Below, in pieces: positions 8,999 to 18,467 of a DNA stretch of 64,000 bases (its first letter is position 1; each line of letters begins with the position of its first letter). Below the pieces are notes generated by a model. It was given only the letters and a program-made list of their open reading frames with translations, did no database searches and was not told the origin of the DNA. A program made the position numbers and the translations under genes. The DNA comes from JARIHD01 sp041743655 (GTDB lineage Bacteria; Patescibacteriota; Saccharimonadia; Saccharimonadales; UBA4665): NCBI GenBank assembly GCA_041743655.1, contig JBGTMJ010000018.1, positions 17,422-81,421 of the forward strand, given 5' to 3'.

Positions 8999-10101
8999 TG
9001 GCCACGAAGCGTCCGGGCTTAAAAGTAGCCATTGTCCACGATTGGCTTGTTAGCGGAGGAGCAGAACAAGTGGTGCTTGCCTTGCATCAAATGTTTCCCA
9101 ACGCGCCTATCTACACATCATATTCCACTGACGAGTGGCGCACTAAGCTGGACAACAAGGTCATAACCGGCATGCTTCAGCATTTGCCCTTCTCTACATT
9201 GCGCAAATTCATACCTTTTTTACGTATATGGTGGTTTTTGCGCCTCAAGTTTGACGGCTATGACTTGGTAATCAGCAGCTCTGGCGCGGAAGCCAAAGGT
9301 ATACGGGTGCCTAAAGGCACAGTACATATCAACTACTGCCATGCGCCAACCCACTATTACTGGAGTCGTTACGATGAGTATATGGCACATCCGGGTTTTG
9401 GTTTTTTTGACCCGCTTGCCCGTTTGGGGTTACGCGTACTTGTCGGACCGCTGCGCAGTTGGGACTTGCAGGCTGCTAAACGCCCCGATGTCATGATCGC
9501 CAACTCCACACATATACAGCGGTCTATTAAGAAATATTATGGCCGGGAGTCGTCAGTGATATTCCCACCCGTTGACATAGAGCGCTTCGCCCAGACGGGC
9601 GGTACGCAGAGGGATGGTTATGTAGTTGCCGGCAGGCAGACGCCCTATAAACGGATTGATTTAGCCGTGCAAGCTGCTACCAGGCTTAATGTAGCCCTCA
9701 AAGTTATAGGCAGGGGATCTGACCACGCCAGGCTGGCTTCAATGGCTGGCCCGTCGGTGACATTTCTGGAGCATGTTTCCGATGCCGAAATGCCCAAATA
9801 TTTTGCGGGAGCTAAGGCATTTTTGTTTCCAGGGCTTGACGATTTTGGTATTGTTGCCGTCGAGGCGTTGGCCGCCGGTACGCCAGTAATAGCATATCAG
9901 GCTGGCGGCTCGCTGGATTACGTGGAGCCACATAAAACAGGGATATTTTTTGACGAACAAACTGTTGATGCACTCTGTGGCGCCCTAGAAGAGTTTGAGC
10001 ACGCATCGTTCGATTCTACCTATATCAGGCAGTACGCCGAACGTTTCACGCCCGATATGTTCACCCAAAAATTGACAAAACTAATTAAAAATGTACTATG
10101 A
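8998..10101 (+). CDS. GT4-family glycosyltransferase (mannosyltransferase-like)
   Basis: 367 residues. The start at 8998 overlaps the stop of the upstream transferase; the longer frame to 8932 would lie inside it. GT-B fold: N-terminal domain with KVAIVHDWLVSGGAEQVVLA, C-terminal nucleotide-binding domain with VVAGRQTPYKRIDLAVQAAT and the EX7E region (FPGLDDFGIVAVEALAAGTP), followed by VIAYQAGGSLDYV. The pattern is that of GT4 retaining enzymes, many of which use GDP-mannose; manC and manB nearby would supply that donor. It probably adds the second sugar onto the undecaprenyl-linked residue in the cytoplasm (inference from coupling). Confidence 0.9.
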   Translation: MATKRPGLKVAIVHDWLVSGGAEQVVLALHQMFPNAPIYTSYSTDEWRTKLDNKVITGMLQHLPFSTLRKFIPFLRIWWFLRLKFDGYDLVISSSGAEAKGIRVPKGTVHINYCHAPTHYYWSRYDEYMAHPGFGFFDPLARLGLRVLVGPLRSWDLQAAKRPDVMIANSTHIQRSIKKYYGRESSVIFPPVDIERFAQTGGTQRDGYVVAGRQTPYKRIDLAVQAATRLNVALKVIGRGSDHARLASMAGPSVTFLEHVSDAEMPKYFAGAKAFLFPGLDDFGIVAVEALAAGTPVIAYQAGGSLDYVEPHKTGIFFDEQTVDALCGALEEFEHASFDSTYIRQYAERFTPDMFTQKLTKLIKNVL

Positions 10102-10124
10102 TATCATTCACGGAGAGCTTTTAA

Positions 10125-11966
10125 ATGTGCGGCATCGTAGGATACATTGGCGATAAACATAACGGCGTACAAGTAGTACTTGACGGGCTCCAGGCCTTAG
10201 AATATCGGGGCTACGATTCTGCAGGAGTCGCGTATATTGACAACAAACGGGTGGCCCATGTAGCAAAGCAACTAGGACAAGTTGCAAACGTGCGGGCAAG
10301 GCTATCTAACTCTTCGAAAACAAAGAGTGCCTTAGCAATAGGGCACACCCGGTGGGCGACACATGGATCCCCCAGTATTAAGAATGCCCATCCCCACTTC
10401 AACGCGGATAAAACCATATATGTAGTCCACAACGGTATTATCGAGAATTGCGCTTTGCTTAAAGACAAGCTTCAGAAGGCCGGCTATAGATTCATATCTC
10501 AGACTGATACTGAAGTGATCCCTCATCTGATTGACTTTCACTACAAACAGACAAAGAATTTGAGAAAAGCTTTCGAGATCGCTCTGGAAGAACTTGAGGG
10601 AGCATATGCCATAGCTGCGTTTGCTACGCATGAGCCAGAGACGCTACTAGCCGCCCGCCTCTCAAGCCCCCTCGTAGTAGGGATAGGCGATAGCGAATAC
10701 TTTATAGCTTCTGACCCATCGGCGATCATGGAGCACACAAAAGAAGTAATCTACTTGGAAGATTACGAAATGGCTGTGCTCACTCCAAATAAGCATTCAA
10801 TTAAAAATATCCGGCAATCAAAAGAGATTGACCGTAAAAGCGAAACGCTCACGTTTGACACCTCTGGCGTAGGAAAAGGCAAATTTGCACACTACATGCT
10901 TAAGGAGATGTTTGAAACGCCTGACGCCATCCGGACTGCAACGCGCGGCAGAATCCGCTTGGAAGATTTAACTGTCAAGCTTGGGGGCTTAGGCGATGTG
11001 CGGCAGCAACTCAACCACATTGAGCGCATTATCGTTGTAGCGTGCGGAACCTCATATTACGCTGGTCTGGTTGGCGAGTACCTTATCGAGGAAATCGCAG
11101 GCATACCGGTAGAGGTACAGTTGGCTTCGGAATTCAAATATCGTGACGAACCGCTAACTCGCAGTACGGCAATTCTGGCGCTCTCCCAGTCCGGTGAGAC
11201 TGCCGATACTATAGCTGCACTTAAAAAGGTAGAAGACTACGGCATATTGCGCCTGGGCGTCGTTAACGCCGTTGGCTCTACTATTGCCAGGCTTACCGAC
11301 GCTGGTGTGTATTTGCACGCCGGTCCAGAACAAGCCGTGGCCTCAACCAAAGCTTTTATGGCGCAGGTTACTGTTCTGACACTCATAGCTTTAGAATTGA
11401 GCCAGAATACCGCACCGACAAAATTGTTTAAACCGCTCTTGGGCGAACTTGCCAGTCTACCTGAAAAAGCAACGCTGATACTCCAGGACATCGCAACTAT
11501 CCATAACCTGGCAAAGAAATACGCCAATTATCGGGACTTCCTGTACATCGGCCGCCGCTACGGATATCCTTGCGCGCTTGAAGGTGCGCTTAAGCTGAAA
11601 GAGGTCTCTTATATACACGCCGAAGGCTATGCTGCCGGCGAAACAAAACATGGGCCGCTGGCCATGATAGATCCTAATTTCCCGACCTTTGCCATCGCCT
11701 GTGATTCGCCTTTGCTGGAAAAAACCTACTCGACTATAGAGGAGATTCGTGCCCGGCGTGGGCCGGTTATCGCGATAGCTACCCAGGGCAACGAGCACAT
11801 CAAGAAGCTAGCCAACGACGTCATTTATATCCCTAAGACACTTGAACAAACCCAGCCTCAACTCGTAGCTCTCGTAGAACAGCTTTTCGCCTACTATGTG
11901 GCGGTCGAGAAAGGCTTGAACGTAGACCGGCCACGCAACCTGGCAAAATCGGTTACCGTAGAATAA
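10125..11966 (+). CDS. glmS: glutamine--fructose-6-phosphate aminotransferase (isomerizing)
   Basis: 613 residues, the usual GlmS length. It makes glucosamine-6-phosphate from fructose-6-phosphate and glutamine, the first step to UDP-GlcNAc for peptidoglycan and glycans. The N-terminal Ntn glutaminase domain begins MCGIVGYIG with catalytic Cys2, and has EYRGYDSAGVA and GHTRWATHG. Two SIS domains follow (VACGTSYYAGL, LSQSGETADT, GPEQAVASTKAF; IGRRYGYPCALEGALKLKE, AEGYAAGETKHGPLAMI). The C-terminus is RNLAKSVTVE as expected. GGAG lies about 9 nt before the ATG. No glmS ribozyme-like leader was recognised in the 23-nt spacer. It follows the GT4 gene closely and convergently meets manC. Confidence 0.97.
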   Translation: MCGIVGYIGDKHNGVQVVLDGLQALEYRGYDSAGVAYIDNKRVAHVAKQLGQVANVRARLSNSSKTKSALAIGHTRWATHGSPSIKNAHPHFNADKTIYVVHNGIIENCALLKDKLQKAGYRFISQTDTEVIPHLIDFHYKQTKNLRKAFEIALEELEGAYAIAAFATHEPETLLAARLSSPLVVGIGDSEYFIASDPSAIMEHTKEVIYLEDYEMAVLTPNKHSIKNIRQSKEIDRKSETLTFDTSGVGKGKFAHYMLKEMFETPDAIRTATRGRIRLEDLTVKLGGLGDVRQQLNHIERIIVVACGTSYYAGLVGEYLIEEIAGIPVEVQLASEFKYRDEPLTRSTAILALSQSGETADTIAALKKVEDYGILRLGVVNAVGSTIARLTDAGVYLHAGPEQAVASTKAFMAQVTVLTLIALELSQNTAPTKLFKPLLGELASLPEKATLILQDIATIHNLAKKYANYRDFLYIGRRYGYPCALEGALKLKEVSYIHAEGYAAGETKHGPLAMIDPNFPTFAIACDSPLLEKTYSTIEEIRARRGPVIAIATQGNEHIKKLANDVIYIPKTLEQTQPQLVALVEQLFAYYVAVEKGLNVDRPRNLAKSVTVE

Positions 11967-12000
11967 GGGGTTATGTCGATAACGCAAGGCTTGCTGCCAG

Positions 12001-13083
12001 CTAGAGATATTCGCTCTCGCTCTTTTGAGCTAGTAAACCTTGTATATCCTTGATTTTTTCAATTTTGTCCTTTGGTATTACCAATAATACATCGTCTGTA
12101 TCGACGATCACCAAATCTTCAACTCCTGCGACTGCTATAAGTTTCTGTTTGCTGCTCGTCTTAATAAGTGAACCTGTTGTCTCAACAGCCACTACATTAC
12201 CGTCAGTGTAGTTTCCAATGCCGTCGCCATCTATAAAGAACTCGTACACTGAACCCCAGGTACCGATATCCGCCCATTTGTATGGCAACAGAACTATACG
12301 CCCTTCTTTCATGACGTGTTTGGTTACTTCCTCAGTCGCACCCTTCTCCATACTTTCGTATATCTCTTCGATAACCGCATCCTCGCCAGGCTTATCGATG
12401 GCCTCTTTAATTCTCATGAGCGCCTCGTACCAGTCAGGCCGGTGCTTCTTATAGGCATCTAGCATAAGTTCCGGATACCAGCATGAATGATTGCAGTGGG
12501 TCACAATATGATAGTTTTCGATCAGCTCCTTGGTCTCACGATAGCTGGATCTCCGGCCTAAGAACTCTTCTACTTCAAATACGTCTTGGCCATCATGAGC
12601 CACTTCTTCACCAAGTTGTAGATAATCCACACCCATGTCCGGTGCAGTTGCCTTAATGCCACCAGAAATATATTTTTTGTCCCTTTTTACGAGTTTGCCG
12701 ACATCGTCAATCATCTGCAAAAAAGCTTCTTCTGGCTTGCGGACACAGTCGGCCTGCACTAAAAAGAAAGGTTCATTGGGATGTATAACACTGAGCCGTA
12801 AAAATGCCAAGCCCTCGCCTGGACCACGGTCTTTAGCAACATCCGGCTCAACAATGTAGTTCTTAAGTGGTATCTTAGGGGACTGTTCGGAAATATATTT
12901 TATAAACTTGCGTTTGGTAGAAACAAATATATCTTCGGGGGCAAACTTTTTGAGTAACGTAGTAATCGTATACGTATAGAGTGACGCGTCCCCAACAATA
13001 GATTGGAATTGCTTAGGCTTATTCTTACGAGAGTAAGGCCATAGCTTCGTCCCCTGTCCACCCGCCGTAACTATTATTTTCAT
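12001..13083 (-). CDS. manC: mannose-1-phosphate guanylyltransferase
   Basis: 360 residues. It forms GDP-mannose from mannose-1-phosphate and GTP. The N-terminal nucleotidyltransferase signature is TAGGQGTKLWPYSRKNKPKQ (the canonical form is GGxGxRLWPxSR, so Arg is replaced by Lys), followed by FVSTKRKF, AKDRGPGEGLAFL (substrate loop) and PYKWADIGTWGSVYEF. The C-terminal left-handed helix region ends in VVAVETTGSL, VAGVEDLVIVDTDDVLLVIP and a short KIEKIKDIQGLL tail. The type II phosphomannose isomerase (cupin) domain of bifunctional ManC/AlgA enzymes is absent, so isomerase activity must come from elsewhere. AGGAG lies 6 nt before the ATG. Divergent from manB (13312). Confidence 0.9.
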   Translation of the reverse strand: MKIIVTAGGQGTKLWPYSRKNKPKQFQSIVGDASLYTYTITTLLKKFAPEDIFVSTKRKFIKYISEQSPKIPLKNYIVEPDVAKDRGPGEGLAFLRLSVIHPNEPFFLVQADCVRKPEEAFLQMIDDVGKLVKRDKKYISGGIKATAPDMGVDYLQLGEEVAHDGQDVFEVEEFLGRRSSYRETKELIENYHIVTHCNHSCWYPELMLDAYKKHRPDWYEALMRIKEAIDKPGEDAVIEEIYESMEKGATEEVTKHVMKEGRIVLLPYKWADIGTWGSVYEFFIDGDGIGNYTDGNVVAVETTGSLIKTSSKQKLIAVAGVEDLVIVDTDDVLLVIPKDKIEKIKDIQGLLAQKSESEYL

Positions 13084-13311
13084 TACTACTCCTACTCACC
13101 ACCCCCTGTTAATTAGTGTTGTACGCTGCTTGTTGTTCGGCCATCAATAAACGGCAACCTTCATGCGTATCATAACACTTGTTTCGCACTAAAACAGATA
13201 GTTGTAGTAATGACATACTAGAAAACTAGCCTGCAATAGTATTATTACATTGTATGTTCCGCTTGTTTTGTGGCATAGATGGTTTTACTGCTTAATTACC
13301 AGGAGGCTCCC

Positions 13312-14664
13312 ATGGATGTGTTGTTCAATATATTTAAATCCTATGATGTTCGGGGCAAAGTTGGTAGCGAATTAACTGAAGATGTAGCCGAGAGAATTGG
13401 ACGCGCTATGGCACAATGGTTACCTAATAAAGGGATCGTAGCCGTAGGCCGGGACATGCGACCAGACTCTGCGGCACTAACTAAGGCTATGATAAAAGGC
13501 CTTAACGCCGGCGGACGCAACGTATATGACATTGGTCTGGTAACCTCTGACATGATCTACTTCGCTGTGGGCAAATACGATTTAGCTGGCGGTGTCATGG
13601 TTACAGCCAGTCACAACCCTGGTGAATATAATGGCATTAAGCTTTGCCGCGAAAAAGCTAAGCCCATTGGGTTAGAAAGCGGCCTAGGTCTGGCTGATAT
13701 CCGTGACATAGTCATCAAAAACGACTTTGCAGATGCAGCTATCCCGGGGAGAACCGAACCGTTGGAGACCGCTACAGGCTGGATAGAACATGTCTTAAGT
13801 TTCGTAGATATGAGTAAGCTCACACCCCTCAAACTAGCAGTTGATACTGGTAACGGGATGGCCGGTGCTGTCTTTCCCCTTCTGGAAAAACATGTACCCT
13901 GGCAGATAACCAGACTGTACTTCGAACTTGACGGGACGTTTCCGAACCACGAAGCTAACCCCTTAAAGTTTGAGACTTTGGCTGATCTCATACAAACAGT
14001 TCGCGAGAAAGGGTTAGACGGCGGCGTGGCCTTTGACGGTGACGGTGACCGTGCTTTCCTGGTTGACGAAACCGGAACTGTTCTAACTGGCGGTGTTATG
14101 TCCGCCATGATGAGTGAGTATTTCCTGGATAAGTTTCCAAGCAGCAGCATAGTCTACGATGCCCGCAATAGTCGTTCCGTCCGCGAGGTAATCGAGGAGA
14201 AGGGCGGCAAAGCTGTGCGGGCACTGGTTGGACACTCCAACATCAAGAACTCTATGCGCGAAGCAGATGCGCCATTTGGGGGTGAAGCCTCCGGACACTT
14301 CTATTTCCGTGACAACTGGTACGCCGACTCTGGGCTTATTGGTGTAGTTATAGGCCTGTATGTTGCGACCCTGGTTGGCAAAAAACTTTCGGAGTTACGC
14401 AAACAATACACCCGCTATGTAGCTATCCCTGAGACTAATTTCGAAGTAATTGACAAGGTAGCTGCAATCGAGCGTATCGCCCAGGAGTTTACAGACGGCG
14501 AACAAGACAGGTTTGACGGATTGACCATAAGCTACCCAGACAAATGGTTCAATGTACGGGCAAGCAATACCGAGCCCGTCTTGCGGCTTAACACAGAAGC
14601 GAAAAACCAGGAAGATCTAGAACAGCTTGTTGCGAAAGTCACAAAATTGATTGCTACTTCTTAA
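13312..14664 (+). CDS. manB: phosphomannomutase/phosphoglucomutase
   Basis: 450 residues, alpha-D-phosphohexomutase family. The four-domain layout is visible: FKSYDVRGKVGSELTEDVAE at the start, the phosphoserine loop TASHNPGEYNGIK, the metal loop DGDGDRAFLVDE, the sugar-binding loop GEASGHFYFRDNW and the phosphate-binding C-terminal RASNTEPVLRLNTEAK. It interconverts mannose- or glucose-6-P and -1-P, feeding GDP-mannose (manC, divergent) and dTDP-glucose (rfbA downstream). The start at 13312 is chosen because a perfect AGGAGG lies 6 nt upstream; an ATG at 13279 has no such site. It heads the codirectional series manB-rfbB-rfbC-rfbD-rfbA-gtrA. Confidence 0.94.
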   Translation: MDVLFNIFKSYDVRGKVGSELTEDVAERIGRAMAQWLPNKGIVAVGRDMRPDSAALTKAMIKGLNAGGRNVYDIGLVTSDMIYFAVGKYDLAGGVMVTASHNPGEYNGIKLCREKAKPIGLESGLGLADIRDIVIKNDFADAAIPGRTEPLETATGWIEHVLSFVDMSKLTPLKLAVDTGNGMAGAVFPLLEKHVPWQITRLYFELDGTFPNHEANPLKFETLADLIQTVREKGLDGGVAFDGDGDRAFLVDETGTVLTGGVMSAMMSEYFLDKFPSSSIVYDARNSRSVREVIEEKGGKAVRALVGHSNIKNSMREADAPFGGEASGHFYFRDNWYADSGLIGVVIGLYVATLVGKKLSELRKQYTRYVAIPETNFEVIDKVAAIERIAQEFTDGEQDRFDGLTISYPDKWFNVRASNTEPVLRLNTEAKNQEDLEQLVAKVTKLIATS

Positions 14665-14678
14665 ATTTGGACGAGTGT

Positions 14679-14684
14679 TATACT
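14679..14684 (+). promoter_or_regulatory. -10-like TATACT just upstream of rfbB
   Basis: TATACT ends 9 nt before the rfbB ATG (14694), which has no clear Shine-Dalgarno sequence. Transcription starting about 7 nt after this hexamer would give a leaderless or nearly leaderless rfbB mRNA. No convincing -35 element was seen at 16-18 nt spacing, so this is a tentative promoter internal to the manB-rfb series. Confidence 0.4.
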
Positions 14685-14693
14685 GAAGTACAT

Positions 14694-15692
14694 ATGACAA
14701 AATTGCTTGTTACTGGTGGCGCAGGGTTTATCGGGGCAAACTTTGTGCACTACACCATCAAGAACCATCCTGATTATGAGGTGACTGTCATCGATAAGCT
14801 CACGTACGCTGGCGACAAGGCAAACCTTAGTCCCGTAGCTGATAAAATCAATTTTGTACAAGGGGATATCTGCGACAAGGAACTCATAGACAAGCTAGTC
14901 GGTGATGTTGACATCGTTGTGCACTTTGCAGCCGAATCACATAACGATAATTCATTGCGTAACCCATGGCCGTTCATACAAACCAACCTTGTTGGCACGG
15001 CCACCATCCTTGAAGCGGTTCGCGAACACGGTAAACGCCTCCATCATATCTCAACTGACGAAGTCTATGGCGACTTAGAACTTGACGACCCAGCCAAGTT
15101 TACTGAAGAGACACCATATCACCCCTCCAGCCCCTATTCCAGCACCAAAGCTGGTTCCGACCTGCTGGTAAAGGCCTGGGTTCGTTCTTTTGGTGTTAAG
15201 GCAACATTGAGTAATTGTTCTAATAATTACGGACCTTATCAGCACATCGAGAAATTTATACCCCGACAGGTCACGAACATACTCTCGCACATACGCCCGA
15301 AACTGTATGGTACCGGCGAGCAAGTACGCGACTGGATACATGTGGATGACCACAACTCTGCCGTACATACAATCCTCGACAAAGGGAGAACCGGAGAACT
15401 CTACCTTATTGGAGCTAACGGCGAACAAAACAACAAAGCGATTGTCGAAACCATTCTTGAGCTTATGGGCCAACCAGCAGACGCATACGACCATGTGAAT
15501 GACCGTCCCGGACACGACCTGCGTTATGCGATTGATGCCACCAAATTGAGCACCGAACTTGGCTGGAAGCCAAGATATACCAATTTGAAGCAAGGTCTTG
15601 AGGCTACTATCGATTGGTATCGGAATAACGAGGCATGGTGGAAACCACAAAAAGAAACTGTTGAAGCTGCCTATGCAAAGCAGGGTCAATAA
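14694..15692 (+). CDS. rfbB: dTDP-glucose 4,6-dehydratase
   Basis: 332 residues, extended short-chain dehydrogenase. It makes dTDP-4-keto-6-deoxyglucose, the second step of dTDP-L-rhamnose synthesis. Seen: NAD-binding GGAGFIGANF, DKLTYAGDKANL, the family motif HFAAESHNDNSL (usually HxAAExHVDRSI), catalytic region HISTDEVYGDL and YSSTKAGSD (YxxxK), SNNYGPYQHIEKFIPR and YGTGEQVRDWIHVDDH. The longer frame to 14667 starts with TTG; ATG 14694 fits the family's N-terminus. It sits 29 nt after manB with a TATACT at 14679-14684. Confidence 0.95.
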   Translation: MTKLLVTGGAGFIGANFVHYTIKNHPDYEVTVIDKLTYAGDKANLSPVADKINFVQGDICDKELIDKLVGDVDIVVHFAAESHNDNSLRNPWPFIQTNLVGTATILEAVREHGKRLHHISTDEVYGDLELDDPAKFTEETPYHPSSPYSSTKAGSDLLVKAWVRSFGVKATLSNCSNNYGPYQHIEKFIPRQVTNILSHIRPKLYGTGEQVRDWIHVDDHNSAVHTILDKGRTGELYLIGANGEQNNKAIVETILELMGQPADAYDHVNDRPGHDLRYAIDATKLSTELGWKPRYTNLKQGLEATIDWYRNNEAWWKPQKETVEAAYAKQGQ

Positions 15693-15709
15693 AGGAAGGA
15701 TTTTACACT

Positions 15710-16279
15710 ATGAGCGTACCAACTACTGAATTTACTCCCCATCCAACCGAAATACCAGGTCTACTGATTTTTGACGTTACTGATGTGGGTGACGATCGTG
15801 GTTACTTCCAGGAGAAATATCAAAAAGCCAAGTTGGTAAAGGCAGGTATGCCTCAGAGCTTTGATGTAGTACAGAACAGCTTATCATATAACAAAGAAGC
15901 TGGCGTTACTCGTGGGTTTCATGCCGAGCCTTGGGACAAATACATATCAGTAGTAATGGGGAAAGTTTTTGCCGCATATGTAGACCTGCGTTTAGGTGAT
16001 ACGTTCGGTAAAGTTGTAACAACCGAGATTACCCCCAATAATGCAGTATTTCTGCCCCAAGGAGTAGGCAACTCATTCCAAACACTTGAACCAAATACCT
16101 ATTATCTTTATAGCGTCAACGCCCATTGGAGTGCTGACAATTACGCTAAATACTTATCCGTCAACTTGGCCGACCCAGATGCTCATGTCGAGTGGCCAAT
16201 CCCCTTAAACCAAGCCATCATGTCCGACCGGGACCGCAACCATCCCCGAATAAAAGACGTCAAACCATTGGAGGTTTAA
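15710..16279 (+). CDS. rfbC: dTDP-4-dehydrorhamnose 3,5-epimerase
   Basis: 189 residues, cupin-fold RmlC. It epimerises C3 and C5 of dTDP-4-keto-6-deoxyglucose. Seen: DVTDVGDDRGYFQEKYQ, the catalytic-His segment VTRGFHAEPWDKY (canonical RGLHxQ), VVMGKVFAAYVDLRLGDTFG, FLPQGVGNSFQTLEPN and the tyrosine-rich strand TYYLYSVNAHW. Residue spacing matches active epimerases, although the WxxG/Q neighbourhood is divergent. A strong AAGGAAGGA lies about 10 nt before the ATG. Third gene of the rhamnose series, 17 nt after rfbB. Confidence 0.92.
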   Translation: MSVPTTEFTPHPTEIPGLLIFDVTDVGDDRGYFQEKYQKAKLVKAGMPQSFDVVQNSLSYNKEAGVTRGFHAEPWDKYISVVMGKVFAAYVDLRLGDTFGKVVTTEITPNNAVFLPQGVGNSFQTLEPNTYYLYSVNAHWSADNYAKYLSVNLADPDAHVEWPIPLNQAIMSDRDRNHPRIKDVKPLEV

Positions 16280-16283
16280 AAGT

Positions 16284-17159
16284 ATGGATACTTCTCGTTT
16301 CTTGATTGTCGGTGCCTATGGCCAGCTCGGGAAAGCGTTGCAGGCTAAGTACCCCGATGCTATTGCCGCAGACCGCGACACTTTCGATATGACTGACCAG
16401 AAAATGCTACGCAGCTATGACTGGTCCAAGATTGATACTATCCTTAATGCTGCTGCTTTCACGAATGTCGATGGAGCCGAGACATCCGAGGGACGCAAAG
16501 CAGCCTGGGAGATTAACGCACATGCTATAGGCTCGTTGGCTATTATTGCTGCCGAACATAACTTAACACTTGTGCACATATCAAGCGACTACGTCTTCGA
16601 CGGCAGCAAGGCACCACATAGTGAAGAAGAAGCTTTTACTCCATTAAACATGTATGGCAAGACCAAAGCGGCAGGTGATATTGCGGCGACTATTGCCCCT
16701 AAACACTACATACTCCGTACCTCATGGGTGATTGGTGATGGCCCTAACTTTGTCCGGGCCATGATAGACCGGGCTGGTAAGAATATTTCTCCCACAGTTG
16801 TAGCTGACCAGGTAGGCCGTCTCACTTTTGTAGGCACACTTGTCGATGCCATCGATCACCTGTTACGAAACAAGCCAGGGTACGGTACATACAACGTTAG
16901 CAATGATGGTGAGCCGGCAAGCTGGGCCGCGATAACCCGCACTATTTTTAAAGAGCTGGGCCACGATGACCTCGCTGTTACCGACACGACCACGGCAGAA
17001 TATTTTGTAACCAGACCTGCCGCCGCGCCACGTCCGCTGAAAAGTGTTCTAGACCTTAACAAAATCAAAGCAACTGGCCTCCAACTACGTGATTGGCGAG
17101 ATGATTTACACGATTATATTAAAGCAGAAACAGCCAAGCCAAAGGAACAAGAGTCATGA
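16284..17159 (+). CDS. rfbD: dTDP-4-dehydrorhamnose reductase
   Basis: 291 residues, RmlD. It reduces dTDP-4-keto-L-rhamnose to dTDP-L-rhamnose. Seen: GAYGQLGKAL nucleotide-binding loop, DTILNAAAFTNVDGAE, the HISSDYVFDG motif, YGKTKAAGD (YxxxK), LRTSWVIGDGPNFVRAM and VADQVGRLTFVGTL. The start follows rfbC by 4 nt and the stop codon TGA overlaps the ATG of rfbA (ATGA), so the two are translationally coupled. The use of TGA as stop here also shows the standard code. Confidence 0.95.
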   Translation: MDTSRFLIVGAYGQLGKALQAKYPDAIAADRDTFDMTDQKMLRSYDWSKIDTILNAAAFTNVDGAETSEGRKAAWEINAHAIGSLAIIAAEHNLTLVHISSDYVFDGSKAPHSEEEAFTPLNMYGKTKAAGDIAATIAPKHYILRTSWVIGDGPNFVRAMIDRAGKNISPTVVADQVGRLTFVGTLVDAIDHLLRNKPGYGTYNVSNDGEPASWAAITRTIFKELGHDDLAVTDTTTAEYFVTRPAAAPRPLKSVLDLNKIKATGLQLRDWRDDLHDYIKAETAKPKEQES

Positions 17160-18028
17160 AAGGTATCATTCTAGCAGGTGGATCAGGTTCACGTCTGTAC
17201 CCGATAACCAAGGGAATTTCCAAACAGCTCATGCCTATTTATGACAAGCCAATGGTATATTATCCACTATCGACGCTCATGATGGCCGGTATCCAGGAAA
17301 TACTCATTATTACTACTCCTGACGATCAGGCACAATTTAAACGACTCTTGGGTGACGGGTCACAGCTTGGCTGCCGCTTCGAGTATGTCGCACAGCCACA
17401 GCCGAACGGTCTTGCCGAAGCATTTATTATTGGTGAAGAATTTATCGGTGACGATAAAGTTGCACTGGTACTGGGCGACAATATCTTTTACGGTCATGGC
17501 TTCGGTAACAGCCTCAAAAAATGCACCGATTCGGATGGGGGTGTTGTCTTTGCCTACCCGGTTTCCGACCCTGAACGATATGGTGTCGTTGAGTTTGACA
17601 AGGATTTGAGGGCTGTCTCTATCGAGGAAAAACCTTCGGAACCTAAGTCTAATTATGCCGTAGTAGGGCTCTACTTCTTTGATAATGATGTAGTCGAGAT
17701 TGCCAAAAGCATTAAACCATCTGATCGTGGCGAACTGGAGATTACTACGGTAAACGAAACGTACTTGAAACGTGGAAAACTAAAGGTTCAAACCATGGAC
17801 CGTGGTACTGCCTGGCTGGATACTGGTACCTTTGGCTCCATGACCGACGCTTCACAGTTCGTAGAAGTCATTGAAAAGCGTACCGGTCTTAAACTCGGCT
17901 GTATTGAAGAAGTTGCCTGGCAGGAAAAATATATAGACAGCAAACAATTGCTGGCCCTTGCCGAACCACTTGTTAAAAGTGGCTATGGGGTGTACTTAAA
18001 GAAAATTTTAGAAGACAGCCGCACATAA
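17156..18028 (+). CDS. rfbA: glucose-1-phosphate thymidylyltransferase
   Basis: 290 residues, RmlA. It makes dTDP-glucose, the first step of the rhamnose pathway. Seen: GGSGSRLYPITKGISKQLMP, YDKPMVYYPLSTLMMAGI, LVLGDNIFYGHGF, PERYGVVEFD, SIEEKPSEPKSNYAV, RGELEITTVNETYL and DRGTAWLDTGTFGSM. All catalytic regions of the family are intact. It overlaps rfbD by 4 nt, and a GtrA gene follows after 13 nt. Gene order B-C-D-A is complete, so the pathway from glucose-1-phosphate to dTDP-L-rhamnose is fully encoded. Confidence 0.96.
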   Translation: MKGIILAGGSGSRLYPITKGISKQLMPIYDKPMVYYPLSTLMMAGIQEILIITTPDDQAQFKRLLGDGSQLGCRFEYVAQPQPNGLAEAFIIGEEFIGDDKVALVLGDNIFYGHGFGNSLKKCTDSDGGVVFAYPVSDPERYGVVEFDKDLRAVSIEEKPSEPKSNYAVVGLYFFDNDVVEIAKSIKPSDRGELEITTVNETYLKRGKLKVQTMDRGTAWLDTGTFGSMTDASQFVEVIEKRTGLKLGCIEEVAWQEKYIDSKQLLALAEPLVKSGYGVYLKKILEDSRT

Positions 18029-18041
18029 ATATGTAAAACGT

Positions 18042-18467
18042 ATGTTACAACTCATCGAAAAGCACCGACATATAACAACCCAGTTTGTACGTTATCTATG
18101 GGTAGCCTTTGTTGGGCTTGGTTTCGACTTCGCTACTTTAGTTTTTTTACGCGAAATAGTTGGCACTCATTACCTCGTAGCAGCGGCTGGCGGTTTCGTT
18201 GTTGGTCTGGCAGTCAACTACTTATTGAGTATCCGATACGTCTTTAAGAACCCAAAAATAAAGTCCCACGCTATGAACTTCGGTATTTTTGGGCTTATAG
18301 GGCTTATTGGGCTTGGCATACTAACCTTGCTTATGTGGGCATTCACCGACGGCCTTACCTTTAACTACATCGTATCAAAGGTTGTTGCGACCTTTTTTGT
18401 CTATATATGGAACTTTTTTGCCCGCCGCTCGCTCTACCACAACGAACCAACAGATCAAGCAGCGTAA
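18042..18467 (+). CDS. GtrA-family four-helix membrane protein
   Basis: 141 residues with four membrane helices: FVRYLWVAFVGLGFDFATLV, HYLVAAAGGFVVGLAVNYLL, FGIFGLIGLIGLGILTLLMW and VSKVVATFFVYIWNFFARRS. The NYLLSIRYVF and WNFFARRSLY motifs are typical of GtrA. Members are thought to help flip polyprenyl-linked sugars or partner with DPM1-like transferases. It follows rfbA by 13 nt and overlaps the convergent isomerase-like gene by 13 nt at its 3' end. A second GtrA lies at 27630-28067. Confidence 0.9.
   Translation: MLQLIEKHRHITTQFVRYLWVAFVGLGFDFATLVFLREIVGTHYLVAAAGGFVVGLAVNYLLSIRYVFKNPKIKSHAMNFGIFGLIGLIGLGILTLLMWAFTDGLTFNYIVSKVVATFFVYIWNFFARRSLYHNEPTDQAA

Noticed and set aside
10102..10124. 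glmS ribozyme leader
   Set aside because: The spacer is only 23 nt, too short for the ribozyme.
13611..14150. Antisense frame of 179 codons opposite manB
   Set aside because: Fully inside a well-supported phosphohexomutase gene; no ribosome binding site or family resemblance.
15075..15689. Antisense frame of 204 codons opposite rfbB
   Set aside because: It lies entirely within rfbB, which has all family motifs; the composition is that of a mirror frame.
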